Shown: piece by piece, positions 8,137 through 17,248 of the stretch
Position numbering within the stretch: the stretch's first letter is position 1
Layout of the letters: the number at the start of each line of letters is the position of its first letter
Assembly: GCA_958296295.1 (NCBI GenBank)
Contig: OY282460.1
Location: forward strand, 992,001-1,056,000
Length of the DNA stretch: 64,000 nt
Reading direction: 5' to 3'
Origin: an uncultured Pseudomonadales bacterium
GTDB lineage: Bacteria; Pseudomonadota; Gammaproteobacteria; Pseudomonadales; Azotimanducaceae
Program-made: the position numbers and the translations under genes
The notes under the pieces: model-generated
Told to the model about the DNA's origin: nothing
The model's input: only the letters and a program-made list of their open reading frames with translations
The model's database searches: none

Positions 8137-9434
8137 CGGCGCGCCGCTTCCTGCTCGCGGCTTTGTTGGCCGCGCCGGCCGGTGCCGGCGAGGTCGCGCC
8201 CGGGAGCCACGGCTTGCACAAGCTGCGCGCCGCCAATGCTGCCGCCGCGGAACCCGCCCCGCCTTCGGCGTTCCAAGCGCGGCTCAAGTGGTTCGCCGCC
8301 GGCGCCGCGCTGCCGAAGAACGACGCCGCCCGGCGAGCGCTGGGCGACGCCGCGCCGTTTCGCCACAACGCGGATCTGCGCCTCATGTGGCGGCGGGACT
8401 TCGGCGGCCTGCGCTTGACGGCGGAACACGCCGTCACCGCCTTGCGCGACCGAGCGCTTGGCTTCGGCGGCATCCCGGCGCTGACTCTGGAGCAAACGCC
8501 GGCGGCGGATGCCGGCCGCCTCTTCGATCTGGCGTGGACTGTGGACGAAGGCTCGAACGCGCGCCTCTCGCACCGCTTCGACCGCCTCGCCATCGAATAC
8601 CGCACGTCGCGCTGGGCGGTGACGGCAGGACGCCAAGCCGTGAGCTGGGGCGCCGGCCTCGTGTTCCAACCGATGGACCTGCTAAGCCCGTTCGCGCCCA
8701 CCACCGTGGACGTGGATTACAAACCGGGCGACGACCTTGTGCTGGTGGAGCGCCTGTTCGAGAGCGGCGCGGATCTGCAACTCTTGGCCGTGGGCCGGCG
8801 CGCCCCTGGCAAGGCCGTTCGGGACGCGTCCAGCGTGGCGGCCAAGTATCGCGGTTCAGTGGGCGCGAACGAGTTCGAGCTGATGATCGCCCGGCACCGC
8901 GCCGAGAACGTGTTCGCCATCGGCCTGCGGGTGCCCATCGGCGGCGCGCTCTTGCGTTCGGACATCGTGCTTGCCGAGGGCGAGGGCGGAACGGCGGTTT
9001 CCGCGGTGTTGAACGCGGACTACACCGTGGCGGTGGCCGGCACGGCGTTGCACCTGTTCGGCGAGTATTTCCACAACGGCCACGGCGTGCGCCGCCTGCC
9101 GGAGCGAGCGGCCGACCTGCCGGCGCCGCTGGTGGCGCGCCTCGGCCGCGGCGAAGTGTTCAATCTGATGCGCGACTACATGGCCCTCGGCGCATCCTTC
9201 CGCTGGCACTACCTCGTGAATCAAAGCGTCTCGCTGATAGCCAATCTGCGCGACGGTTCCCATATCGTGCAGGCTTCCCTCACCTACGACGCGAGCGAGG
9301 CCACGCGCCTACAGGCCGGCTTCGCGGTGCCGTTCGGCAAAGCCGGCGAGGAGTTCGGCGGCTTGGAGGTGGGCGAAGGCCTGACCGCCGGCGGTGGCAG
9401 CCAAGCGTTTCTGCGGGCGGTGTATTACTTCTAG
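8133..9434 (+). CDS. Predicted outer-membrane beta-barrel protein of the Lol-like operon
   Basis: A 433-aa protein starting at GTG 8133 (4-nt GTGA overlap with the ATPase stop). A signal peptide (MTARRFLLAALLAAPAGAGE) is followed by alternating amphipathic stretches typical of beta strands (EFELMIARHRAENVFAIGL, TALHLFGEYFHNG, SVSLIANLRDGSHIVQASLT). The C-terminus ends AVYYF, the aromatic terminus expected of BAM substrates. Being last in an operon with a LolA-like carrier and an FtsX-type exporter, it may be the outer-membrane end of a lipid or lipoprotein pathway, or a porin. I do not recognise a named family. Confidence 0.75.
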   Translation: MTARRFLLAALLAAPAGAGEVAPGSHGLHKLRAANAAAAEPAPPSAFQARLKWFAAGAALPKNDAARRALGDAAPFRHNADLRLMWRRDFGGLRLTAEHAVTALRDRALGFGGIPALTLEQTPAADAGRLFDLAWTVDEGSNARLSHRFDRLAIEYRTSRWAVTAGRQAVSWGAGLVFQPMDLLSPFAPTTVDVDYKPGDDLVLVERLFESGADLQLLAVGRRAPGKAVRDASSVAAKYRGSVGANEFELMIARHRAENVFAIGLRVPIGGALLRSDIVLAEGEGGTAVSAVLNADYTVAVAGTALHLFGEYFHNGHGVRRLPERAADLPAPLVARLGRGEVFNLMRDYMALGASFRWHYLVNQSVSLIANLRDGSHIVQASLTYDASEATRLQAGFAVPFGKAGEEFGGLEVGEGLTAGGGSQAFLRAVYYF

Positions 9435-9473
9435 CGGCTAACGGATATGGTGGCCAAGCGACTAGCCCAAACC

Positions 9474-11723
9474 TCATCCGTTGAGTGCGCGACCCGCCAC
9501 CGCTTCGTAGAACCGCGCTACGTCTTCGTCCGCCGGCTCTTGTGCCAGTATTCGGTCGCGGTGTTTGATGTGGACGAAGTTGTTCTTGGTTCCGCTTGCG
9601 CCAAGACGTTCCTCGCGGATGAAGCCGTGTTCTTTCAGCAGACCTAGCGCCTCGGGCCAGAGCGGATTCTTCACGAACCAGTCGAGTTTCGTCTGCGCAA
9701 CCTCGGGAATCCAGAACGAGCCGCTGCGGCAAGCCCGTTCCACCAACCGCCACATCTGACCGTGCCGGCTGTTAGGGTCAGGTTTGGGCGACTTCGCCTC
9801 GTCAGTCGATTGCGAACGCCCATGCGCGTCAAGCCATGCGTCGATGGATGGCGGATCCCACACATCGTCGCCACGCTTCGTGCCGATGTTCTGTCGGCGA
9901 ATTCTCTGGGGCGTTGGGAATGTATCGGACACGCGAGTGCCGTCATCCACGATGGCCGTGTTCACCGTGCATCCGTCAAATGTCAGCCTGCGGAGATCCG
10001 CGCCCCGAATGTCTAGCTGATTCACCGCGACGCCGCGCAGGAGAACCGATGGCATCGTGCCTTTGATTATCGTCTCGTCCACATCGAAAGGCCCGGCTCG
10101 AAGCGGCGCCTCACTCTCCGTGATGTCGGCGATGGTCGACAAGGACGCTAGCAGCCACGCGCCGAGGTTGCGCGCCCCGCGGTCAATGGAAGGATAGTTG
10201 TGCACCCACTCGCAAGCACCATCGAAGAACTCCTTGGCGCGTGCGGGATCTACGTTGGCGATGTGTCGCAGGACGTCGACAAACACGGCCAGAAAGTCCG
10301 CACTGAAGATGTTGCGACGCACGAACTTTGGAATCTCCTCGGCATTAACCAGATCGATGACCGCCACACTGAGGAAGTAGTTGAACAACTGAGAGTGCGG
10401 GAAGCGACGATACCCGGGCAGGGGGTCGTTCGCAAGGAATGCCATAGAGCCGGCACGGTTCCGCAATAGTCCCACGATGTCCGGGTCGTCCATCGCATCC
10501 GGCAATGCCACGTCCACAAGCCAAGTCAGACAGGTTTCGTCGATGATGTCGGTTTGGTCATCCGCCATGAACTGCGCCACCTCGCGCAGAAACATGTGTG
10601 CGTACTGCCGTCGCTTGTCTTCGTCCAGAACGGCATCTACGGCGTCGCCGAATTTCCGACTCTCCCGCTCAAGCATGGATTCCACCAAGATGGAGAGCAA
10701 GTCCGTGCCTGGGCGGCGCACGGACGTTGCCATGTCTTTGTCGGCGAGCTGGGCTAGGAAGAAAGGCCGCAGCGCGTAAGACTCGGCATCCAATATGTGA
10801 CTGATGCGTCGCATGTCATCCCGTGACCAGCCATTCTTGCCCAACCAACGCTTCGCCTCTTCCGCCGAAGGCGGTTGCAACGTCAAGCCATCTATAGTGT
10901 CCTGTTCGCGTAGTTCGCGAAGCGTCGTGTGCAGGCGTTCGAGACCTATGAATGTCTCGCGTCCAGCCAAGAGAAGCGTGCCACACCCGCGTAGCTGAGA
11001 GATCGTCTCGTTGACCTGACCCCACGCCAGATCGTAGCCGTTCGGGTCGCCGAGCTCGTCGAATCCGTCGATGGCCAACGTCACCAAGCCATGCTTGGCG
11101 AGCACTGGAAGCTGATCAAACGTGACGGCAAGCCGCAAGCGTTGCAGGCTGAACGCCATCAGATCCTGCAGATAGGAAAGCACCCGTCCGCGGCTCTGCA
11201 CATGGAGAACGAGGGGGCGCCGGCCTTGGGCGTAGTTCGTGGCCCGCGACAGTGCGATCATTTCGATGAACTTCGTTTTGCCGATGCCCGCCGGCCCATC
11301 GATGAGCAGCACTTGGACGGAGCCGTCTGAACGCTCCTTTGATGCTAGGAACTCGTCAAGTTTGGTGTAATCGAGCGTCTCGGAACTAGCAGAAAGAGAA
11401 CCCTCTATCCGTATCCCTGCACTGCAAATGTCTTTGAGAGATTCGCGCAACAACAGCGATTGCGTTCGCGCCCACCGGCGCAAATCGCCGAAACGCTCCG
11501 ATGCCAACAGCGCGACATACGACGCGTGAGTGCGCGAACTGCTGCCGCACCGTTCGACGACCTTGCCCGTACCCTCGTCATGAAAGCCAAGCGTGATCTC
11601 TTCGCCGTTGCGAAACATCCGCACGACGAGTGTCCTGCCACTTTGTGACACCTTTGGCACCGGTGTTCCCAAGTCTGCGAACAAAGTCATCTCATCGCGT
11701 ATCCGCGAGCATGTTGCGTTCAT
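9474..11723 (-). CDS. STAND/NACHT-like P-loop NTPase, candidate defence effector/sensor
   Basis: A 749-aa protein. The ATG at 11721-11723 overlaps the stop of the upstream NYN gene (ATGA), and a longer in-frame extension belongs to that other gene. Walker A is GPAGIGKTKFIE (about residue 140) and Walker B is VTLAIDGFDELG (about 211). The spacing and the sensor-like LLLAGRETFI fit the NACHT/STAND class. The middle is all-helical. After about residue 560 there is a short pentapeptide-like stretch (IRGADLRRLTFDG), then a C-terminal segment that looks like a winged helix (KLDWFVKNPLWPEALGLLKE). STAND NTPases often sense phage proteins and activate a fused or partnered effector; here the partner is the NYN-like protein. 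Function is inferred from architecture and context. Confidence 0.75.
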   Translation of the reverse strand: MNATCSRIRDEMTLFADLGTPVPKVSQSGRTLVVRMFRNGEEITLGFHDEGTGKVVERCGSSSRTHASYVALLASERFGDLRRWARTQSLLLRESLKDICSAGIRIEGSLSASSETLDYTKLDEFLASKERSDGSVQVLLIDGPAGIGKTKFIEMIALSRATNYAQGRRPLVLHVQSRGRVLSYLQDLMAFSLQRLRLAVTFDQLPVLAKHGLVTLAIDGFDELGDPNGYDLAWGQVNETISQLRGCGTLLLAGRETFIGLERLHTTLRELREQDTIDGLTLQPPSAEEAKRWLGKNGWSRDDMRRISHILDAESYALRPFFLAQLADKDMATSVRRPGTDLLSILVESMLERESRKFGDAVDAVLDEDKRRQYAHMFLREVAQFMADDQTDIIDETCLTWLVDVALPDAMDDPDIVGLLRNRAGSMAFLANDPLPGYRRFPHSQLFNYFLSVAVIDLVNAEEIPKFVRRNIFSADFLAVFVDVLRHIANVDPARAKEFFDGACEWVHNYPSIDRGARNLGAWLLASLSTIADITESEAPLRAGPFDVDETIIKGTMPSVLLRGVAVNQLDIRGADLRRLTFDGCTVNTAIVDDGTRVSDTFPTPQRIRRQNIGTKRGDDVWDPPSIDAWLDAHGRSQSTDEAKSPKPDPNSRHGQMWRLVERACRSGSFWIPEVAQTKLDWFVKNPLWPEALGLLKEHGFIREERLGASGTKNNFVHIKHRDRILAQEPADEDVARFYEAVAGRALNG

Positions 11724-12376
11724 GTGGACTGCCTCAGAAGCCCATCGAGTTTGGTGTATTGGCTCGGTCCGCGCTTGCGCACGAGCAAGGCGCGGCCACC
11801 GCTGTGCTTCACCCAGGCTTCGGCGGTGAAGAGTGGCGGGACCAAATCGTCGTCTTCCGACAACACGAGCGCCCATTCTTGGGGACGGAAGCGAGCCCAC
11901 GAGAGCAAGTCCGCCGCCATAGCGGTGTCTACCATTTTCTCCGTCGGCGGTTGCCCCCTGCTTTGCTCACGCAACGTGTTGGGCAAGTGAATTGGCGGAT
12001 TCCGGTGCTGCCGCTCCGGCAAGGCGGATATCAAAGTGTGACCGTACTGCACCTCTGGAGAGAACGAGACGCGCGGACTGGTTAGCGCCGCGAAGCCTTC
12101 GTTTTCGATGGCTTGCGCGGCCTTTAGATGATCGGTGCGTTCCCAGCCCCTGTGCCAGCCGTGGTACAGGCGGAAAGAGACCTGAAAGGGGCCATGGTCA
12201 TTGCTGAGCGCCCGCCGTATCAGCCGGGCGGTTTGCGCAAGCGCCCGTCGCGCTCGCTCAAGCACAGGCACTTTGCCGCGTGCATCGGTGTTGTGCATTT
12301 GAGCGGCCCAGTCGACGAACGCGGTCACTGGAATTGTTGCGGGTGGCCGTCGGGCGGGTGTAACGGCGGTTGACAT
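11720..12376 (-). CDS. NYN-domain (PIN-like) putative ribonuclease
   Basis: A 218-aa protein with the acidic signature of the NYN/LabA PIN-like fold: VTAFVDWAAQMHN near the N-terminus, EKMVDTAMAADLLSWA in the middle, and ALVLSEDDDLVPPLFTAE, the family's S-x-D-x-D-like motif. These residues usually chelate Mg2+ in RNA-cleaving PIN-like nucleases. ATG 12374-12376 is preferred; an ATG at 12410-12412 is possible. Upstream the frame runs into a decayed transposase, which is not part of this gene. The stop overlaps the start of the STAND NTPase by 4 nt, so the two are translationally coupled. I infer a nuclease effector controlled by the NTPase. Confidence 0.72.
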   Translation of the reverse strand: MSTAVTPARRPPATIPVTAFVDWAAQMHNTDARGKVPVLERARRALAQTARLIRRALSNDHGPFQVSFRLYHGWHRGWERTDHLKAAQAIENEGFAALTSPRVSFSPEVQYGHTLISALPERQHRNPPIHLPNTLREQSRGQPPTEKMVDTAMAADLLSWARFRPQEWALVLSEDDDLVPPLFTAEAWVKHSGGRALLVRKRGPSQYTKLDGLLRQST

Positions 12377-12429
12377 GCTGTTCGCCACTGTTCTTTTTGA
12401 TCGGAATGCCATTCTAGCAGCATAGTCGA

Positions 12430-13517
12430 GTGCAGTGACCCACGAAAAATGTCTCTTCCCGCCGTTCGGCCTCCTTTCCCAATATTCGAGGAAGTTCACC
12501 TCCAGATCCGGGTGCGAGTCGTTCAGCGGCGCCCCGTTCGACCACCGGAAACGGTGCTCCACGCCGTCCGCGTCCGTCGTCTCCCAGCGCTCCACGCCCG
12601 GCTTCGACCCCGGCGACCGCGGCGCCGACTCCAACTCGTCCACCCACGCGAACAACGCCTTGTGGTCGCCCGGCTTCGCGCCCAGCACGAAGCCCATGTC
12701 CAGCTCCTTCAGCAGCCGGACGTGCGGCCCGTTCGACGCCAGGCCGTCCTCCACCACCACCAGCGGCAGGTGCGGATGCTCCCGACGCAGCGCCGTCAGC
12801 AGCCGCTTCGCCGCGTTTCGCTCGCAGTCGTTCTTCCTCGCGCCGTCCGTCTCGGGATCGGCTCCGGCGGAACCACCGGCAGAACCTGCCGATGCTCCGG
12901 ATGCACCAGCACCGCGCACAGCGACTGGTGGTAGTACTCCAGGCTCCCGTCCCGCCGCCTCTTCACGCAACAGTTGCCGCAATGCACCGTCGGCGACGAG
13001 AAGTGCCCCGTGCCGTCCACCGACAGCAGGTGCCGTCCGCCCAGCCACTCGTAACCCCGCAGAACCCCGCCGCGCTGCGCCAGCGCGAACAGACGCTTGA
13101 ACGGCCGCCGCAGCTCCTCCGGATCCAGCGCGTCCAGACGCTCCCGCATCCGGCTGTCCGACGGCGCCCGCCGAATCCCGAACAGGCCGCGCAGGTTCTC
13201 CTCCCGCGCCGACGGCTCGCCAAGCCCGCGAGCATCCCGATCGAACCGCAGCAGCGACGGATACTCGGCGCGAAGATCGCCAGACCCGACATCAGGCAGT
13301 CCGACAGACTCAACCCGCGGCTCGACACCCCGTCCCCGATCCGCCCGAAGCAGCGGCGCATCTCCGCCACCATCCCCGGCATCGACAGATCCTTCGAAAC
13401 CTCGCCTCGCGTCCCATCCTTGGACTCCTTGCCCGAAATCGAGTCGATTATCCCCCCGAACGCCTCCAGAAGTCTGCGAGAAACTATTTTCCAGCGCGCC
13501 GCCAGCCCTTGTGCCAC
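12430..13517 (-). pseudogene. Decayed IS transposase (two frameshifts, C-terminus lost)
   Basis: Three minus-strand frames must be joined to restore one transposase. The N-terminal part has RGLSLSDCLMSGLAIF. After a shift near 13261-13275 the next piece contains RMRERLDALDPEELRRPFK, HLLSVDGTGHFSS and YYHQSLCAVLVHPEH. After a second shift near 12850-12865 come GARKNDCERNAAKRLLTALR, VVVEDGLASNGPHVRLLKEL and LEVNFLEYWE. The match stops at HFSWVT (about 12437), so the C-terminal DDE-domain end is missing. I recognise the pattern of a DDE transposase of the IS4-like group but not the exact IS. No clear inverted repeats were found. Confidence 0.8.
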
Positions 13518-13607
13518 GCGGGCTCAGGCATTAGCGGGAATCGCTGGGTGTGCGATATTTCGCGCCATTTCTAATCGCCTTTTGGCAAGAAAATCAACGC
13601 TGTTGCT

Positions 13608-14102
13608 TCAAGATTCGACTGGCATGATGGCCGCCGGCGAAATGAGCACGTTGAATTGCTCGCACCAGACGACCACGGTGCGGTAGGCGAGCGGATCCAC
13701 TCCGGGCGGGACGGCGTAGTTCTGGCTGCCGGAGAACGCTTTGAGACGTCCCAAATCCACGAACATCGTGGCTTCCACGTCGGTTTCCGCGGTGATGTCG
13801 GCCTCTGGCACCAAGTAGACGTGGAACTTGGGGCCGGGGCCGACCTCGAAGTCCGCCTCCAAGCGAACCAGATCGGCGTACACGGTGGCGGCGCCTCGGC
13901 CGTAGTGGACGGGGTCGGCGGGGTTGGCGTGGATGAAGGTGGCGCGGGCCAGCACGTCGGCATCGGACTTGCCGATCAAAGCCTCGTTCACTTCCGGCGG
14001 CGGGAACAGGAAGGGAAACAGGGCGAGGCCGAGGACGAAACCGCCGCCCCCGCCCACGACCGCGCCGATGGCCACCCCCAGGAAGATGCTCTTTACCGAC
14101 AT
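13608..14102 (-). CDS. DM13-domain membrane-anchored protein
   Basis: A 164-aa protein with an N-terminal glycine-rich membrane helix (IFLGVAIGAVVGGGGGFVLG) and a C-terminal DM13 domain. Visible motifs are VHYGRGAATVY, VRLEADFEVGPGPKFHVYLV, FVDLGRLKAFSGSQNYAVPP and YRTVVVWCEQFNVLIS, including the conserved cysteine of the WC motif. DM13 domains are proposed to bind a redox cofactor or act in electron transfer. ATG 14100-14102 is chosen because GGAGG lies 6 nt upstream (14109-14113). It is divergent from the VOC gene. Confidence 0.88.
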   Translation of the reverse strand: MSVKSIFLGVAIGAVVGGGGGFVLGLALFPFLFPPPEVNEALIGKSDADVLARATFIHANPADPVHYGRGAATVYADLVRLEADFEVGPGPKFHVYLVPEADITAETDVEATMFVDLGRLKAFSGSQNYAVPPGVDPLAYRTVVVWCEQFNVLISPAAIMPVES

Positions 14103-14216
14103 CGCCAACCTCCGCTATTCACCCGCTTTCGTGATTGCGCATCGCGGTGTTCGGACACGCGGCGCGCGGGCGCTAAACTACCCCAAGCCAAGCCAGCGAC
14201 CAAGGAGGATTTCCGG

Positions 14217-15005
14217 ATGGGGTGGAGCGCTACTCCGGTGCTCGGCGTGCGCGATGTGCAAGCGGCGCTGGACTACTACGTCGCCAGGCTCGCTTTCACG
14301 TCTGTCGGCGTTTACGGGCCCGAGGGAGAAGACGGGCCGGTGTACGCCGTGTTGCGCCGCGGCGAGGCGCAGGTGCATCTGCAGATTCGCCGCCGCAACG
14401 TGTGGGCCGCCAAGCGGGACGACTACGAGCGCAGCGCGTACTTCTACGTGGATGACGTGGAAGCCCTGCACACGGCTTTTGTCGCCGCCGGCGCGCTGGT
14501 GTTTCAGCCGCCGACGGACATGCCCTACGGCCTGCGCGAAATGGTCGTGCGGGACGTGGACGGTCATCGTCTGGCGTTTGGCACGGGGCCGGGAAACAAC
14601 CCGCCGGCGTGGGAAACGGCGCCTGTTCTCGGCTGCCGCGATGTGCGGGCCGCCGCGGACTGGTTCCAAGACGCGCTCGGCTTCGAGTGCCCGGGCGGCG
14701 TGGCGCGCCCGCCGGGCGAAGGCGAGGCCGTGTACGCCATCGTTGATCGAGAAGGCGCGGGCGTTCACCTGCAGATTCGCCGGCGCCCGGTGTTCCTTGC
14801 CGAACGGCCGGACTTCGAGGGCGACGGCTATCTGTTCGTGGCGGACGCGGACGCCCTGCACGCCGAGTTCGCCGCTCGCGGCGTCGCCGTGCTGCGCGAA
14901 CCGATGGACGAGCCCTACGGCCTGCGCGACTTCACCATCGCCACGCCGCAAGGCCACCGGCTGGCGTTCGGCGGCCCGCTGGCCGAAGAGGAACAGGGCC
15001 CGTAG
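14217..15005 (+). CDS. Tandem VOC (glyoxalase/bleomycin-resistance) domain protein
   Basis: A 262-aa protein made of two VOC modules of about 120 residues each. The first starts TPVLGVRDVQAALDYYV and ends DVDGHRLAFGTG. The second starts APVLGCRDVRAAADWFQ and ends TPQGHRLAFGG. Both contain a near-identical VHLQIRRR strand and a YGLRE/D motif. VOC proteins bind metal and act as isomerases, dioxygenases or drug-binding proteins; the substrate cannot be told. A strong AAGGAGGA ribosome-binding site (14201-14208) supports the ATG at 14217. Confidence 0.9.
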   Translation: MGWSATPVLGVRDVQAALDYYVARLAFTSVGVYGPEGEDGPVYAVLRRGEAQVHLQIRRRNVWAAKRDDYERSAYFYVDDVEALHTAFVAAGALVFQPPTDMPYGLREMVVRDVDGHRLAFGTGPGNNPPAWETAPVLGCRDVRAAADWFQDALGFECPGGVARPPGEGEAVYAIVDREGAGVHLQIRRRPVFLAERPDFEGDGYLFVADADALHAEFAARGVAVLREPMDEPYGLRDFTIATPQGHRLAFGGPLAEEEQGP

Positions 15006-15109
15006 AGGGCGTTGCGGGGCCGGGTCGCAACCCGCGCCCGTCGGCGTCGACGCGCGCTGCGACCGGCCGGCGGCGCCTGTAACGCCGTGGCTGAACGGCC
15101 GGCCACCCC

Positions 15110-17248
15110 TCAGACGAACCCCGCGGCCCGCGCCCAGCGGTATTTCGCGCCCAGCACCGCCACCGGCTTTTCGGCGGTGTACGGGTAGGCGAGGATGTTG
15201 CGCTCCATCAGGTAGTCGCAGGCCCGCTCGATCTCCACATCGCCGACCAGTGAAGCCACCACGGGCTTGTCGTTCCCGGCCTGCCGCGCCGCGGCCACCG
15301 CCTCGCCCAACAGTTCGGCGAACACCATTGGCGGCGTGATGATGGTGTGCCAGTAGCCGATCACCAAGGCGTGGACGCGGTCTTCGCCGAGCGCCAGATC
15401 TATGGTGGCGCGGTAGGTGGCGGGCGGCTCGCCGCCGGTGATGTCCACCGGGTTGCCGGCCGCGCCGAACGGCGGGATGTACTCGCGGAAGGCGGCGTCC
15501 AAGTCGTCCGGCATGGGCATCAAGGTGAGGTCGTTGTCCGCGCAAGCGTCCGAGAGCAACACCCCGGAGCCGCCGGCGCCCGTGAGGATCAGCACGTTCT
15601 CGCCCTTGGGCGTCGGCAGCGCCTGCAAGCCGCGGGCGAACTCCAGCATGTCGTTCAGGCTGCGGGCGCGGATCACGCCGCATTGCCGCAGCACCGCGTC
15701 GTACACGCGGTCGTCGCCGGCGAGCGCTCCCGTGTGCGAGTTGGCGGCCCGGGCGCCCATGCTCGTGCGGCCCGCCTTCAGCACCACGACCGGCTTCTTC
15801 TTGGCGACCCGCTGCGCCACATCCGCGAAAGCGCGGCCGTCCTTCAAGTCTTCCACGTGCATGGCGATGACGCTGGTGTTCGGGTCCTGCTCGAAGAACG
15901 TGAGCAAGTCGTCCTCGTCGATGTCCGCCTTGTTGCCGAGGCCGACGATGGCGGAAACGCCCATCTTGGCGGAGCGGCTGAAACCGACAATGGCCATGCC
16001 GACGCCGCCGGATTGCGAGGAGAGCGCCACTTCGCCGCGCTCGGTGTACGGCGTGCAAAACGTGGCGCAGAGGTTCTTGTGCGTGTAGTAGAAGCCGTAG
16101 ATGTTGGGGCCCATCAAGCGCACGTCGTTCTCGCGCGCCACGCGCACCACCTCGGCCTGCAACTCGTGCTCGCCGATCTCGGCGAAGCCGGAGGGGATGA
16201 GCACCGCGCCGGGCACGCCTTTCGCGCCGCATTGCGCCAGCGCGCCCGCCACCAACGCCGCGGGGATGCAGAAGACCGCCACGTCGACGTCGCCCGGCAC
16301 GTCGGTGACGCTGGCGTAGCACTTGCGTCCGAGAATCTCGTCCGCCTTGGGGTGAATGGGGTGGATGGCGCCCTCGAAGCCGCCGTCGATGAGGTTGCGC
16401 ATCACCGAGTTGCCGATCTTGCCCTCGCCGGCGGACGCGCCGATCACCGCCACCGCGTTCGGCTGCATGATGCGCGTCATGGCGGCGAGAATCCGCTCTT
16501 GGCTCGGCCGCGGGCGCGCCGCGGCGGGCGTGAAGTTCAGCAGCACCCGCACGTCCACGGCGGTGGCCCCCTCGGCGGTGGCGAGCACCGGGTTCAAGTC
16601 CAACTCGGCGATTTCCGGGAAGTCGTCCACGAGCCGCCCGACTTTCGCTATCAAGTCCGCCAGCGCGTCCTTGCTTATGCCGGGCTGGCCGCGCACGCCG
16701 TCGAGAATCGCGGCGCCGGCGATCTCGTCCAGCATGGCGAGCGCGTCTGCGCGGGTGGTCGGCGCCAAGCGGAAGGTCACGTCGCGCAACACCTCGACCA
16801 GCACGCCGCCCAAGCCGAACGCGACCAGCTTGCCGAAGGTGGGATCCGTGGCGGCGCCCACGATCACTTCTTGCCCCGCCTCGAGTTGCCGCTGCACCAG
16901 CACGCCGTCGATCCGCGCGCCGGCGTTGTGGGCCTTGGCGGCCGCCGTGACGGCATCGAAGGCTTGGGCGGCGGCGGCCTGATTCTCCACGTTGGCGATC
17001 ACGCAGCTGGCGTCCGTCTTGTGCAGGATGTCCGGCGAGAGGATCTTCATCACCACGGGATAGCCGATGCCGGCCGCGCGGGCGGCGGCCTCGTCGGCGG
17101 TTTTGACGACGGCCTCGGCGGGTGTTGGGATGCCGTAGGCGTCGCAGAGCGCCTTCGCCTCGCCGGCGTTCAAGACCGTGCGGTTCTCGGCCCGGGCCCG
17201 GTCGAGCGCGGCGCGGACGCCGGCGCGAACACTATCTTCGTTCGACAT
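15110..17248 (-). CDS. NDP-forming acyl-CoA synthetase (ACS/ACD family)
   Basis: A 712-aa enzyme of the ADP-forming acyl-CoA synthetase family, which couples CoA thioester formation or cleavage to nucleoside diphosphate phosphorylation. The ATP-grasp part comes first (YPVVMKILSPDILHKTDASC, LVAFGLGGVLVEVLRDVTFR). The CoA-binding and succinyl-CoA-synthetase-like parts follow (AVAVIGASAGEGKIGNSVMR, VALSSQSGGVGMAIVGFS). The motif NSHTGALAGDD (about residue 505) holds the histidine expected to be phosphorylated. ATG 17246-17248 overlaps the rluB 3' end by 17 nt. Substrate unknown: acetate, aryl acids such as ferulate, or others. Confidence 0.92.
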   Translation of the reverse strand: MSNEDSVRAGVRAALDRARAENRTVLNAGEAKALCDAYGIPTPAEAVVKTADEAAARAAGIGYPVVMKILSPDILHKTDASCVIANVENQAAAAQAFDAVTAAAKAHNAGARIDGVLVQRQLEAGQEVIVGAATDPTFGKLVAFGLGGVLVEVLRDVTFRLAPTTRADALAMLDEIAGAAILDGVRGQPGISKDALADLIAKVGRLVDDFPEIAELDLNPVLATAEGATAVDVRVLLNFTPAAARPRPSQERILAAMTRIMQPNAVAVIGASAGEGKIGNSVMRNLIDGGFEGAIHPIHPKADEILGRKCYASVTDVPGDVDVAVFCIPAALVAGALAQCGAKGVPGAVLIPSGFAEIGEHELQAEVVRVARENDVRLMGPNIYGFYYTHKNLCATFCTPYTERGEVALSSQSGGVGMAIVGFSRSAKMGVSAIVGLGNKADIDEDDLLTFFEQDPNTSVIAMHVEDLKDGRAFADVAQRVAKKKPVVVLKAGRTSMGARAANSHTGALAGDDRVYDAVLRQCGVIRARSLNDMLEFARGLQALPTPKGENVLILTGAGGSGVLLSDACADNDLTLMPMPDDLDAAFREYIPPFGAAGNPVDITGGEPPATYRATIDLALGEDRVHALVIGYWHTIITPPMVFAELLGEAVAAARQAGNDKPVVASLVGDVEIERACDYLMERNILAYPYTAEKPVAVLGAKYRWARAAGFV

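Noticed and set aside
12430..13610. Complete insertion sequence with terminal inverted repeats
   Set aside because: The transposase is frameshifted and C-terminally cut, and I found no matching inverted ends or target duplication.
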